From Lonicera japonica (lineage: Eukaryota > Streptophyta > Magnoliopsida > Dipsacales > Caprifoliaceae): 64,000 nucleotides of DNA. Positions 46,986 to 59,222 of the stretch are shown here, in pieces (positions within the stretch are counted from its first letter, which is position 1; each line of letters opens with the position of its first letter). The stretch covers positions 36,264,099-36,328,098 of the forward strand of contig CM038470.1 in NCBI GenBank assembly GCA_021464415.1, read 5' to 3'. Both the position numbers and the translations under genes were made by a program. Below the pieces are notes generated by a model that had not been told where the DNA came from, made no database searches, and saw only the letters and a list, made by a program, of their open reading frames with translations.

Positions 46986-49898
46986 AATAAAAATTTGATC
47001 TCTTTAGGGGTTCTTGATTCCAATGGGTATCGTGTAATACTCAAGGGTGGAAACTTAAAAGTTCTCTCTGGAGCTAAGGTTGTAATGCGAGGAAAGAATA
47101 AGGGTAATTTCTATTTTCTTCAAGGAAGCACGGTGACTAGGTTTGCTTCGGTTATGACTGAAGAGACTGACACGACGAGGTTATGGCATATGTGATTGGG
47201 TTATGCTAGGGAGAAGACTATGACGGTTTTGAGTAAGCAAGGGTTACTTGAGGGTGCAAAAAGCTGCAAACTAGAGTTTTGTGAGCATTGTGTGCTTGGA
47301 AAACAGACTCAAGTAAAGTTTGAGACAGCGGTATATTGCACGAAGGGAGCAGTTGATTATGTGCATATGGATGTCTGGGAGCCGATAAAGACTCAATCAT
47401 TTGGTGGAAATCATTACTTTGTGACTTTTATTGATGATTACTCTAGGAGAACTTGGGTCTATCTCATGAAGCATAATGACAAGGTCTTTGATGTGTTCTT
47501 AAAGTGGAAGGCAATGGTTGAAAATCAGATTGGTTGAAAAGTTAAAGTGCTCAGGTCAGACAACGGCGGGGAGTACACTTGTGATCATTTTAAGGATTTC
47601 TGCCAACGAGAAGGTATCATTCGCCACGTCACGGTCAAGGTTACACATCAACAGAATGGAATAGCGGAGAGGATGAATTGTACGCTCCTTGAAAAGGTAC
47701 GGTGTATGCTTTCTAATGCCAAATTAAATAAGCGGTTTTGGGTTGAAGCCTTATTCTACGCTACGTTCTTGGTTAATCGTTTGCCATGCTCGGGAGTGGA
47801 ATACAAAACACCTATGGAGGTGTGGACCGGATCTCATGCTAGTTACGACAACATTCACAATTTTGGCTGTCCGGCTTATTATCATGTTCGTGATGAGAAA
47901 ATTGACCCTAGGGCTCGTAAGGCAATATTCTTAGGCTCTTCTGATGGGATTAAATGCTACAAATTGTGGTGTCTTCAAATCAAGAAGATTGTGATTAGTA
48001 GATATGTAACGTTTGACGAGGCGTATATGCTCAAGACGATCTTGTCGACAAACGGTGGTTCTCTAATTCCGATTGAAAAGGAGAACAAGGCGAGTGAGAT
48101 GGTGGTGGAAACGGAAATGACTACTCCAGTTAATACTCGGGTTACGAATTCGGTGGAGGAGTTTAACGAGAAAAAGATGACTCCCGATAAGAATTCAGAG
48201 ATTCCAGTAGTGGAATCGGGTCAATAACAAACAATACCATTTTTGGCTAGTGGAAGGGAGCCTAGGGCTCAACGTGCACCGGTTCGATATGGATATGAAG
48301 ACATGGTGGCATACGCTTTAGTAGGTTACGGGGATGAGCCGAATTCGTATCGGGAAGCTATGGATTCTAGCGAGAATGCGAAGTGGAAAGCGGCTATGGA
48401 AGATGAGATGGAGTCTCTCCGAAAAAATCGAACTTGGGAACTATGCAATTTGCAGAAGGGGAAGAAACCTATCGGGTGCAAGTGGGTTTTCACTAAGAAA
48501 GACGGGATTCTAGGGTCCGGTGTTCGTTTCAAGGCAAGGTTGGTAGCCAAGGGTTATGCGCAAAAGGAAAGGGTGGATTATAATGAACTGTTTTCTCCGG
48601 TTGTGAAGCACACCTCGATCCGAGCATTGTTGGCTATGGTGGCGCAATTTGATCTCGAAATTGAACAACTCGATGTTAAAACTGCGTTCTTGCATGGGGA
48701 CGTAGAGGAAGGGATTTATATCTCTCAGCCAGAGGGATTCAAAGTTGTTGGTAAAGAAAATAGTGCGTGCAAACTTCGGAAGTCTTTGTACGGATTGAAG
48801 CAATCCCCGCGTCAATGGTACAAGAGGTTTGACACGTTCATGATTGCGCAGAAGTTTACTCGGAGCGAATTTGATCATTGTGTTTACTTCAAAAGGCTTG
48901 AATTTGGCAATTTCATCTATTTACTCCTATACGTTGACGATATGCTCATTGCTTCTCGAAGCTTAGTGGAGATCGACGTATTGAAAGCTCAGTTAAGTAA
49001 GGAGTTTGAGATGAAATATTTTGGTGGAGCGCAAAAATTTTTGGGAATGGAGATCGTACGAGATAGGAAGAGGGGATGATTGTGTCTTATACAAAGTCAA
49101 TACCTTAAGAAAGTGGTTGCTCGATTCGTGATGGAAAACTCAAAGCTGGTGAATGTCCCGCTAGCACCGCACTTCAAACTATCGGCAACGATGGCTCCTA
49201 GCTCCGAGGAAGAGGTGGAGTACATGGCTCAAGTTCCTTATGCAAGTGCGGTTGGGAGTTTGATGTATGTCATGGTATGCACTTGACCGGACATTGCTCA
49301 AGCCGTGAGCATTGTTAGTAGGTATATGGTGAACCCTGGAAAACCGCATTGGCAAGCCGTTAAGTGGGTTCTACGATATATGCGTGGTACGATGGACAAA
49401 GGGTTGGTATTTGAAAAATCTGGAACATCAACTATTGAGGGTTTTGTGGATTCGGACTACGCCGGTGACCTAGACAAGCGGAGATCGACTACGGGTTATG
49501 TGTTTACATTGGGTAGCGATCCGTTGAGTTGGAGGTCGATGATTCAAAGTGTGGTAGCGTTGTCTACCACGGAGGCATAATATATTGCGGTAACGAAGGC
49601 GGTCAAGGAGGCCATATGGCTCCGTGGTTTAGTTAGTGATCTTGGTTTGAAGCCGGAAAAAGTGGTGGTGCACTGTGACAGTCAGAGTGCAATTCACTTG
49701 ATGAAGAATCAAGTTTATCATGGAAGAACCAAGCATATTGATGTCCGATATCACTTCATTCGGGAAATTATTGAAAACGGTGTTGTAAATCTGGTTAAGA
49801 TAGGCACCAAAGATAATCCGGCAGATATGTTGACAAAGGTTATCCCGTTGGCCAAGTTTGAGCATTGCTCGACGTTGGTCAATATCCTTCGGTGTTGA
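46986..49898 (+). pseudogene. copia polyprotein: integrase, RT, RNase H
   Basis: One frame throughout, no frameshift. Pre-integrase GNFYFLQGSTVTRFAS; zinc region ending CEHCVLGKQ; integrase core D in HMDVWEPI, D in RSDNGGEY (47550) and E in NGIAERMN (47655). RT starts WKAAMEDEMESL (48390), has KARLVAKGYAQ and an intact YVDD in LLYVDDMLIAS near 48935. RNase H has DSDYAGD and ADMLTK. Stops at 47194, 47535, 48225, 49077, 49284 and 49578. At least four fit CGA or CAA codons changed to TGA or TAA. Confidence 0.9.
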
Positions 49899-50015
49899 TG
49901 CCCCTCGGGGGGGGGGGTGATCCTAAGGGACCGGCGGGGGTGATAGTGTCTTATTCGATGATTTGATCATGGTGGAGTGCATTGGGTCTTGTGGAATATC
50001 GCCAAGGTGGAGAAT

Positions 50016-50525
50016 TGAAGATTTGGCTATGTATAGGAATCCTATTCCTATTAGGTTTTATATTGTCCAATTCTTAATTGGCTTTGTGTTGTCCAAATCC
50101 TAATTGAATTTGTATTATCCAATTTGTAGTAGGATTTGGCTTTGTGCAATCGTAGACCATAGGATTTAAATAGACCCCTTGTCATAGGGTTTATTTATGA
50201 GTTGTGTTATATTATTTAGTAGTTATATTAGAGAGTATATTTGAGAGATAATATTGAGAGCTCTAATTGGTGGCTAGGGTTTGTTTTGTGCGTTGTACTC
50301 AGAATTGGTCTCATCAATAATAGCTATCACCCGGTGGATTAGTGGAGGTTTTGCCGACACCACCTAATTGCTTGCATGCTTGGTTAGTTGTTTTCTTCTT
50401 TAGTCTCTTATTTTTCGTATTGCTTGAATATTAGTGGTGCTTGTTTCTTTAATTATTGTACGCATAATTGTCCGGTCGGTCCTACACTTGTGCTAAGGCT
50501 TGTTCTAGCGGTATCTTAGCACAAC
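50016..50525 (+). repeat. 3' LTR of the Tork-like copia element
   Basis: Begins TGAAGATTTGGC directly after polypurine AAGGTGGAGAAT. The proposed end is AGCACAACA at 50525. Without the 5' LTR the right limit is an estimate. Confidence 0.55.
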
Positions 50526-52730
50526 ATAACGAAAGTTAATAACCGAAAAAAATCAATTCACTAAAATGTGAAAATCTAAAAAATAAATAAACAAAAATAC
50601 AAAATACTGCAAAATTAAAATGTAGAGTTGAAAAAAATATAATTTTACGGTAAGCCTGCATATTCGATTTTGATTACAGTAAAATATTTAAGCTTTAAGT
50701 CCTATTTAGTTTTAAAGAATGATACTCTTTTAGTAAGGATTCCTTGGATTTGCAGTCCTGAAACTCATAAAATCAAATAAATTCCATCTACGAGTATTAT
50801 ACTGTTAGGAGGTATTTGGTGTCTCTCCTAAATTACCAAAATACACCCACATGTAAAGAAAACAAAGAAAACCCAATTACTAGAGTTGAATTGTATGGTT
50901 CCACGCTCCAGATTTCAAGTTTTATAGTGTTAAACAAATATTTATATTATTAATTAAATGTGTGGGGCGTATTTGATTACATATATAGTTGTTCTACTTG
51001 ATATTTTTGCAAATCTATATAATAACAAAACTTAAATAGTAAAATTTATTAATCAGTAATAAGTACGTGCTCAACTATGCTGTTGATTAATTCCTTAGAA
51101 TATTATCTTTCTTTCGCACCCTGCCATTCTCGACTTGAGAGAGGGAATGGAGTAAGGGGTGACCTTCTCTATGAACTATACTATCTCTATGGCCTCTTTA
51201 TGTACATTGGCCCCTTGAAAGGTAGCTGACATAGCGGATTACACGAAAGTTTGGTAACTATCGTTATAAGTCCTTATATTAGCCTTTAAGGTCCTTTGAA
51301 GGACTATTGAACATATAAGAGCATTCTATGTGCTCAACTGTGCTGTTGATTAATTCCTTAGAATATGTTGATGGATTCTACGGGAGCTCAAGCAAATTTA
51401 GAGCGAAAATAAATAGAAAAGTTTGAAGTCAGTGTAGTGCTCCCTCGAGTCTCAAATCCTTTCAAATGACAGTTTAATTGGGATAGTATTACCCCAATTT
51501 GTATAACCCAATATCGTTTCTTAATAAAATAGTAAATAAATATGTGCTGGTAAGCAAACATGGTTAGAAACACGTCCTTATAAGTAACTGTATATAGCTT
51601 AGATTTTGGAATTAGTGTGCCTTTATCATTAACCAAAAACATCATTGGCCAAAAGCTATTTAATGCGACAAAGTCATGATATTTTGGCATACTTTAAATC
51701 ATAACATTGGCATCTATTAAATCATAGCAAATATACATGCTACTATTGTCATGACAAATTAATTACAATATACAACCAAAAATAAAAAAAATTGGTGGAC
51801 CAAAAAAGCATTCACGAAAGTAAGTATTAATTTGCAAATGTAAAATGGTATCTTTAGCGCTCGCGTACATGATCTCTGTAATGAATAAATTATTTAAACA
51901 AAATTTCAACAAAAAATTCAAATCGGAAGTAGGTGAAATGGTCATCTAAAATTTTAACGGTCGAAAATGAACATATGTATCAAATTTTTACTACACTTAC
52001 TTCTGGTTTTAATTTTTTGATGAAATTTTCGGAAATCGATCCACTCATTCCAAATATCATCTATGCCAAGTTTTGTGAAAAAACTCATCCATTCAAGTGT
52101 CGATGGAAGGGGTAATGGAATGGATCAAAAGTCCAAATTAAAAGTTGTCAATTTAAAAATCATAAACGATAGTATAGAGTTTTAAAAAAAATATTAACAT
52201 AATTAGAACACTTTCTCAAACTTCTGGATAAAAAAGTAGTGATACCAAACAACATATTTGTAGATAAAGTTAACCCATTAGTTATATAACACGATTCGGA
52301 AAATTATAGTTTTTCAATCCCTTCGTGTCTTCAGTTTACCCATTAGTTATATAGCACGATTTGAAAAATTATAGTTTTTCAATCCGTTTGTCTTCTCATC
52401 AGCAACTCTGTTAGTGTCATCAACTCCATTAGTGTGTCTTTTTAACATTAAAGTTACCTATTTCAATTAACAGCTATAAATGATCGACAACAAACAGAAA
52501 ATGCGAACTTTAGCTTCCTTGTATTAAACTTACATAGGAAAAATTTAGAGTTATTGGTCTTTCTGATCAAAAGTAGGATCCCCGCTGGTTAGAAGTTAAA
52601 ATTATTGAGAATTACAAATGTGTGTAGTTCACAACTATCAATGAGTTATACTATACCTGATCCCGCTCGCCAAGGCATTTTCAAGCTTGTTCCGATGCTG
52701 CTGGTAGTGCAGTGGTCGCGTAGTAAACTC
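50526..52730. other. AT-rich spacer with short repeats
   Basis: No gene seen. A 36-bp direct repeat with one mismatch (51068-51103, 51331-51366; TGCTCAACTATGCTGTTGAT...) brackets about 230 bp that is less AT-rich than the surroundings. Confidence 0.5.
52273..52396. repeat. 65-bp tandem duplication
   Basis: Two adjacent copies starting ACCCATTAGTTATATA at 52273 and 52338, with scattered differences. Confidence 0.8.
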
Positions 52731-52735
52731 GTTAT

Positions 52736-53151
52736 TGTTAATCTAAAATAATACTGTAGCGGAAGAATATGATCTTACCTCCGGCCATTGTTGTCCAAGT
52801 TGAGATCTAAACCACCTTTAGTTCTTATGTACACTCAGTAATTTTATAGAGATCTTCTAGCCTACCCCCTTACAAATTCATGTCCGTTTCTGATGGGAAC
52901 CACAGGCATATATAGGATAAGCTAGGGACCTTTATTTTTGAAAAATAAATCTTTAATTATTTATTTCCATCAAACAAATAATTCCTTGATTCGTTTCCAT
53001 CAAACAAATAAAGCTGTGATTTTTTTCCTTATAGGTTTGAAACTTAATAAGTTAACACCCATATTATGAAATTTAAATAATATTTCTATAAATAATAATA
53101 TAATTATAATAAATTAATAAATATGTGGGTCACATAGAGATAGTTCCAACA
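52736..53151 (-). repeat. 3' LTR of the complete copia element
   Basis: On its strand TGTTGGAACTATC to TTAGATTAACA. Followed internally by the polypurine tract GGGCCAAGTGGGAGAA (53152-53167). Confidence 0.95.
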
Positions 53152-53167
53152 TTCTCCCACTTGGCCC
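53152..53167 (-). other. polypurine tract (copia)
   Basis: Minus-strand GGGCCAAGTGGGAGAA directly before the 3' LTR, the usual plus-strand primer form of plant copia elements. Confidence 0.8.
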
Positions 53168-53523
53168 GCATATACATTTAAAATTCTTGATGGATGATAA
53201 CACTATAACTACATTCAACTGTATTCTCCAAACCAATAGTAGTGGAAACTTAATTACTCAAATAGAATCCCTCAATGCATGAATCATGGCGGCCATGTCT
53301 TATAATTAAACACTTAATTCCTTCCATGTATTACAATATAATAAGTTTTACTAAATGAGTACATTATACTTTATGAATGATCCTTAAATAAGTCATTCAA
53401 GGTCCAACTATACCAATCCCAACGGATTACTTTCTGATGAAACTTTATGTGCACAAAAGAAAATTATTTAATTCTCTAAAAACCACGTTAATTGTTTACA
53501 AAGAAAATGAAGCAACTTGAAAA

Positions 53524-55086
53524 TTAAAATGAGCCCATAAGTCCCATATGATCCACATGACTTTTATACAACTTAGCCGGCAAACCTTTAGTCATAGGAT
53601 CCGCTATCATCAACTCAGTACTGATATGCTCAATGAAAACTTCATGCTTCTTAATCTGGTCTCTAACCACCAAATACTTTATGTCGATATGCTTACTTCA
53701 GCTTCCACTCTTATTGTTTTGAGTGAAGAAAACTGCAGCTAAATTATCATAATGAATCTTTAGAGGCTTTGCTATAGAATCGACAATCCTGAGCCCTATG
53801 ATAAAATTCCTTAACCATAATGCCTGTGTTGTAGCTTCATAGCAAGCAATAAATTTTGCCTCCATGGTACGCGAAGCAATAATGGATTTCTTAACGCTCC
53901 TCCAAGATACAGCACCTCCAGCAAACAGAAAGATGTATCATAAAGTAGATTTCCTCATGTCTACACATCCAACAAAATTTGAATCCGAATACCTAACCAC
54001 TTCCAAAAGGTCAGTGTGCATGTATGTGAGCATATGGTCCTTGGTTCCTTGTAAATACCTCAAGATTCTTTTGGCAACCTTCCAGTGCTCCAAACCTGGA
54101 TAACTCTGGTATTTGCCTAATATTCCCACTACATATCCAATATCAGGTCTTGTACAGACCTGAGCGTACATCAGACTACCAACCGATGAAGCATAAGGTA
54201 TGCTTTTGATCTATTTTCGTTCCAAATCATTATGTGGGCATTGACTTAGACTGAATTTATCTCCTTTAACAATGGATGCTACATTGGGTGAACAATTGTT
54301 CATCCCAAATCTTTCCAAAATTCTTTTAATGTAGGCCTTCTGAGACAATCCTAATTTCCATTGAGATCTGTCTCTATGAATCTTTATGCCAATGACATAT
54401 GAGGCTTCACCCATATCCTTCATCTCAAAATTTTGGATAAGAAAATTCTTTGTTTCATGCAGCAAATCCAAATCATTACTTGTAAGTAAAATATTGTCCA
54501 TGTATAGGACTAAGAAGATATATTTTCTCCCACTAACCTTGAGGTATATGCATTGATCAACAACGTTTTCTATAAATCCATATGAAGTAATAACGTTGTG
54601 AAACTTAAAATACCATTGACGGGAAGCCTATTTAAGCCCATAGATGGATTTCTTTAACGTGCAAACCAAATGACTTTCCTTTCCATTAGTGAAACCTTCA
54701 AACTGTCTCATATACACCTCCTCTTCAAGATCCCCATTTAAAAATGCTGTTTTCACATCCATTTGATGAAGCTCTATATCAAAATGAGCTACCAAGGCCA
54801 TGATTATCCTAAATGAATCATTCTTAGAAACTGGAGAGAAGATTTCATGGTAATCAATGCCTTCCTTTTGAGTAAAACCTTTAGCTACAAGTCTGGCCTT
54901 ATATCGTTCAACATTACCAGATGCGTCCTTCTTAGTCTTATAGACCAATTTGCAACTAATGGCTAAATATCCATTCGGCAATTGAACAAGATCCCAAACT
55001 TGATTCTTAGCCATATATTCCATCTCCTTCTTCATGGCATTATACCATAAGTTAGAATTTCCCCCATTCATAGCCTGTGAAAACAT
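53524..55086 (-). pseudogene. RT and RNase H of the complete copia element
   Basis: From 55086: WYNAMKKEMEYMAKNQVWDL, KARLVAKGFTQKEGIDYHE, VKTAFLNGDLEEEVYM, then a stop at YGLK. The RT active-site box reads LYMDNILLTSND near 54490, where YVDD is expected, so the second Asp is Asn. RNase H: RPDIGYVVG, YSDSNFVGC, SKHIDIKY, DPMTKGLP and TAA at 53524. Several stops are present (e.g. after DLERK, MRKSTL). Confidence 0.85.
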
Positions 55087-55239
55087 ATTTGGATCTTTAT
55101 GTGGTCCAATATCAAAGTCGGACTCTTGAAGGTATATTACATAATCACTAGAAATTGCTGGCTTCCTTATTCTTGAAGACCTTATAACCTCTATTGTATC
55201 ATTTGTATCATGTGAAGCAACAGGAGGTTCTATATGAAC

Positions 55240-56394
55240 TTATTCTTCATGGAGTGGTTCCTTCTGAATTAGTTGCTCTTCGTGAATACTTGATGGTATT
55301 TGTTGAAAAGTAATCAATTCACATTGTCCAGAAAATGAGTCAATAGGTTCTTTTATTTCCTCAATTTCTACTTTACAAGAAAGTTCACTCCCACTAAGTT
55401 CATGATCCTCAAGAAATTTAGCATTTCTAGCTTCTACAATTCTAGGTCTGTGAGAGGGACGGTAAAACCTGAATCCCTTAGAGTTCATGGGATAGCCTAT
55501 AAAAAACCCACTGACTGTCCTTGGATCCAATTTCTTTAATTGTGGGTTATAAACCCTAACCTTAACTGGACAGCCCCATATGTCTAAATGTCTCAAACTT
55601 GGTTTCCATCCATTCCAAATTTCAAAAGGTGTTTTAGGAATTGCTTTAGATGGAACCCTATTTAAGACATATACAACATTTTTCAAGGCTTAACTCCATA
55701 AATTTAAGGGAGGACTAGAGTTGCTCAGCATGCTTCTTACCATGTCCATAAGCGTACGGTTGCTTCTTTCAGCTACACCATTTTGTTGTGGCGTGCCTGG
55801 CATTGTATATTGTGCAATAATGCCTTCCTCTTTAAGGAATATAGCAAATGGACCTGGCATTTGTCCCTTGTCTGTGTACCTTCCATAATAATCCCCTCCC
55901 CTATCTGACGTCACAATTTTAATTTTATTTTCTTTCTGTTTCTTTACTTCTGGTTTATTTGTTTTGAAAGCATCAAATGCTTCTGCCTTATCATATAGAA
56001 GATATAGATACATAAATCTTGAGTGGTCATCAATGAATGAGACAAAGTATCTTTGTCCATTCATGCATGGAGTAGGAAACAATCCACAAATATCAGTGTG
56101 TATGATCTCAAGAATTTCAGAACTCCTCTTGGCACCTTTAGTGGTCTTGTTGGTCTGCTTTCCTTTTATGCAGTCCACACAAGTATCAAAGTCAGTAAAG
56201 TCTAGAGTTTCTAGGACTCCATCCTTTACTAACCTCTTGATTCTCTCAACAGAGATATGTCCTAATCTCTTATGCCATAATTTAGAGGAGTACTCATTAA
56301 TAATACATCTTTTATTGCCAACACCATCATGTACGGTTGAGAGATTACATTCAAAAATGGGATCTAAATTAAATTTAAATAAACCATTAACCAC
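55240..56394 (-). pseudogene. integrase of the complete copia element
   Basis: Pre-integrase segment LWHKRLGHISVERIKRLVKD, zinc Cys pair in CVDCIKGKQ. Core D in IHTDICGLF, D in TSDRGGDYYG and E in NGVAERSNRT. Reads 56394-55690, then a stop, then 55686-55240 (NVVYVLNRVPSKAIPKTPFE; WNGWKPSLRHLDIWGCPV). Motif set complete, frame interrupted once. Confidence 0.85.
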
Positions 56395-56599
56395 AAAACC
56401 ATCTCCAATAATAATATCATTTTTAAATAAACTAAAACCAGAATCTTCAAAAACAAATTTAAACCATACAATACTAGTCTTGAAATATAAACTAAATTCC
56501 TAGAAAATGATGGAATATAGAAAGTGTTTTCAAGACCCAAATAAAAACTAGATTTCAAAATCAGCCTAAAGGTGCCCACAGCTTCCACATGTGAACGCA

Positions 56600-57545
56600 T
56601 CCGATTGCCTGAATAAATGCCTTGCTCACTTTCCTTTAGCTTCCTTAGGCTTATGAACCCACCTGCATAGTATTGGCAATGTGAATTGTAGCACCAAAAT
56701 CAATCCACTATGTATTATTTGGAGCATCAACTAAATTAGATTCATAAAACACATAACATAAGAGATTACCTCACTTTTCGAGCCACTTTTTATACTTAGG
56801 GCAATTCTTTTTCTTATGTCCTAACTTCTTGCAGAAGAAGGATCCATCCTTATTGAATTCTTTTCTTCATTAGAGCTTTTCCATCTTTATTGACATGAAG
56901 AAAATTATTGCCCTTATTAGCATTTCCTTTACCATGAGTAATCAAATGAGCACTTTCCAGGTTCTCATGTTTCAATCTCCCTTCCTCTTGAATGCACATG
57001 GTCAAGAGTTCATTTATTGACCGTTTTTCTTTATGTGTGTTATAAGAAATTTTGAATGGTGCATATTCATTAGGAAGGGAATTGAGCACGAAATGTACTA
57101 AAAATGACTCAGAAATCTCTATCTCCAGCGACTTTAGTTGAGCAACAACATCCCTCATTTCCATAATGTGCTCACGCACACTCCTAGAACTGTCGTGTTT
57201 CATGCCTGAAAGTTTCTTCATTAGGGTGCTGGCAAGAGCCTTGTCAAAACTTACAAATTGTTCTTCAATTGCTTTCATGAAGTCCTTCACTTTCTCAGTC
57301 ACAGGGACTGAACCTTTAATACTCTTGCTAACATGAGACTTGATGAGCATCAAACTTAAGCGATTGGATTGCTCCCACCGCTCGTACAAGGCCACTTCAA
57401 CTGGCGTACTTGATTCTGTGGGAAGAGTATTAAAGAATTTGATCCTTCCAATCCGAGTAATTATCACCACACAATAATGGAATACGAGAATTTTCAGTAA
57501 AGCAAGTAGGATTGCTATGAATTTATTAAACAACTGCATAACCAA
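56600..57545 (-). pseudogene. gag, zinc knuckle and protease of the complete copia element
   Basis: Gag (UBN2-type) from about 57460: ALYERWEQSNRLSLMLIKSH, VREHIMEMRDVVAQLKSLEI, YNTHKEKRSINELLTMCIQE. The normal gag N-terminus is not found. Zinc knuckle CKKLGHKKKNCPKYKKW lies near 56830-56770. Protease active site reads WIDFGATIHIANTMQ near 56690, where DSGA is usual (Ser to Phe). Confidence 0.75.
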
Positions 57546-58586
57546 GAAATATATAATTATTGCTATGAATTTAAACTATAATACTAAATCAACCCATGTC
57601 AAATTTAGTTGTAAATCCTTACCTTCCTGTGGGTAGAGGTTGCAACATGCATAGAATTTACATTGTTCTTTATTAATAAAACTAGTGAATATAGACATAA
57701 AAAATAAAAATATTCACACCCGTGGGTATAGAGAATTCCTATTTTTAATGCTCGTACCACTATTTTATACCAATTAAATTACTATAATAATTACTTCCTT
57801 GTGACGCCGAGTAATTATTTAATAATTTAACTGCAATTTTGGATGCCTTAAATTCACCATAGTCCCATGACTAATTTACTTCATGTGATTTTGTTAATAA
57901 ATCACACGTCATAATAACCTAAGATGCTATGGCTACTCATAAGTTATAATGATGTTCAAATTCTCCAATTAAGGCACCACCTCTCAAAAATAAAGAATTA
58001 AGTATAAAATACCGGTGGTCTATAATTGTAAAGGAACCAAATTTATAAATCAATATAACAAAAACAACCATAACAATAAAACCAACATTGGGCTGCTATG
58101 AATATATATATATATATATATATATAATATGGTAATAAATGATTATAGCCAAGAAATAATTCTAATGCCTTCTGGAAGTGAGAGAAAAGTGGTACAAATA
58201 CATAAATCATGCCTTCATTAATCATTATGGGTTGGTGGCAGTAAACGTAAATATAACTAACTTTCTTGCCCATAAGTTGTTGCACCCAAATCAAGAATAT
58301 ATATATATATATAATATGTGTGTATAGATTGCAAATTGAAGTACACTAGAGCAAGAAAAAATATATATATATATATGGTCTGCTATACGTCCGTACATAT
58401 AGTGCATATTATTTTCAATCTTGTATACATACAAAATAAAGAAGGTATCTTATATATATATTAGGCATATATACTTATCATAAGTACGCGGCATGATTGA
58501 CAGTATCAAAGTAAACTAAATATGTACCAAACATATTCTATTAAATAATTTTCAAAATATAAACCAAACAACATGAACTGAAGGTT
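57546..58586 (-). other. 5' leader of copia element with TA microsatellites
   Basis: About 1 kb without a supported gene. AT dinucleotide runs at about 58104-58125, 58296-58312 and 58360-58376. The lost gag start would lie at its 3' side. Confidence 0.5.
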
Positions 58587-58598
58587 CCTTTGATACCA
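58587..58598 (-). other. primer-binding site, initiator tRNA-Met type (copia)
   Basis: Minus-strand TGGTATCAAAGG two bases after the 5' LTR end (ATTAACA-TG). Confidence 0.8.
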
Positions 58599-58600
58599 CA

Positions 58601-59016
58601 TGTTAATCTAAAATAATACTGTAGCGGAAGAATATGATCTTACCTCTAGCCATTGTTGTCCAAGTTGAGATCCAAACCACCTTTAGTTCTTACGTACACC
58701 AAAGGGACACTCAATAATTTTATAGAGATCTTCTAGCCTATTCCCTTACAAACTCACGTCTGTTTCTGATGGGAACCACAGGCATATATAGGATACGCTA
58801 GGGACCTTTATTTTTGAAATATAAATCTTTAATTATTTGTTTCCATCAAACAAATAATCCATTGATTCGTTTCCATCAAACAAATAAAGCTGTGATTTAT
58901 TTCCTTATAGGTTTGAACCTTAATAAGTTAACACCCATATTTTGAAATTTAAATAATATTTCTATAAATAATAATAAATTAATAAATATGTGGGTAACAT
59001 AGAGATATTTCCAAGA
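58601..59016 (-). repeat. 5' LTR of the complete copia element
   Basis: Partner of 52736-53151. Its first two bases on its own strand are TC instead of TG (plus strand ends CCAAGA, not CCAACA). The GTTAT flank fixes the boundary, so this is a point change after insertion. Confidence 0.95.
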
Positions 59017-59106
59017 GTTATATCTACATAAAGAAGTTGTTCTTAAAAATAAACTTTCAAACATGTACAAATTCAAATTGTAAAAATTTTGAAATTAAGG
59101 ACAAAC

Positions 59107-59222
59107 CTGAAACATATGGGTCAATCTGAGACTCAGGAAAGACAAAGAGAAACTCATCAAGGTTTTCAATAAAGGATTGGTGTTCCTGGCTAGAAGAAGT
59201 ATTTTCAATTTTCTCTAAAGAT
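59107..59222 (-). pseudogene. possible exon remnant, unknown protein
   Basis: About 38 open codons (ESLEKIENTSSSQEHQSF, then ENLDEFLFVFPESQIDPYV) ending at a CAG|GTTTGT donor-like site and preceded by AATAG. Codon choice looks protein-like. No family recognised; could be chance. Confidence 0.25.

Larger units (their letters stand above)
46985..50525 (+). mobile_element. Ty1/copia element (Tork-like), 5'-truncated
   Basis: Polyprotein from just before the gag-pre-integrase region to the RNase H end, then 3' untranslated sequence and a 3' LTR. Left LTR, gag and protease are absent; the left edge is fused to the truncated TRIM LTR. Tork assignment rests on recalled motifs (YYLRGSTVTG-like, ADMLTK) and is provisional. 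Confidence 0.85.
52736..59016 (-). mobile_element. complete Ty1/copia element with target duplication
   Basis: LTRs at 52736-53151 and 58601-59016, both 416 bp. Identical 5-bp flanks GTTAT at 52731-52735 and 59017-59021. Primer site and polypurine tract are in place. Order on the minus strand: gag, zinc knuckle, protease, integrase, RT, RNase H. Total 6281 bp. Coding parts carry stops and active-site changes. Confidence 0.95.
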
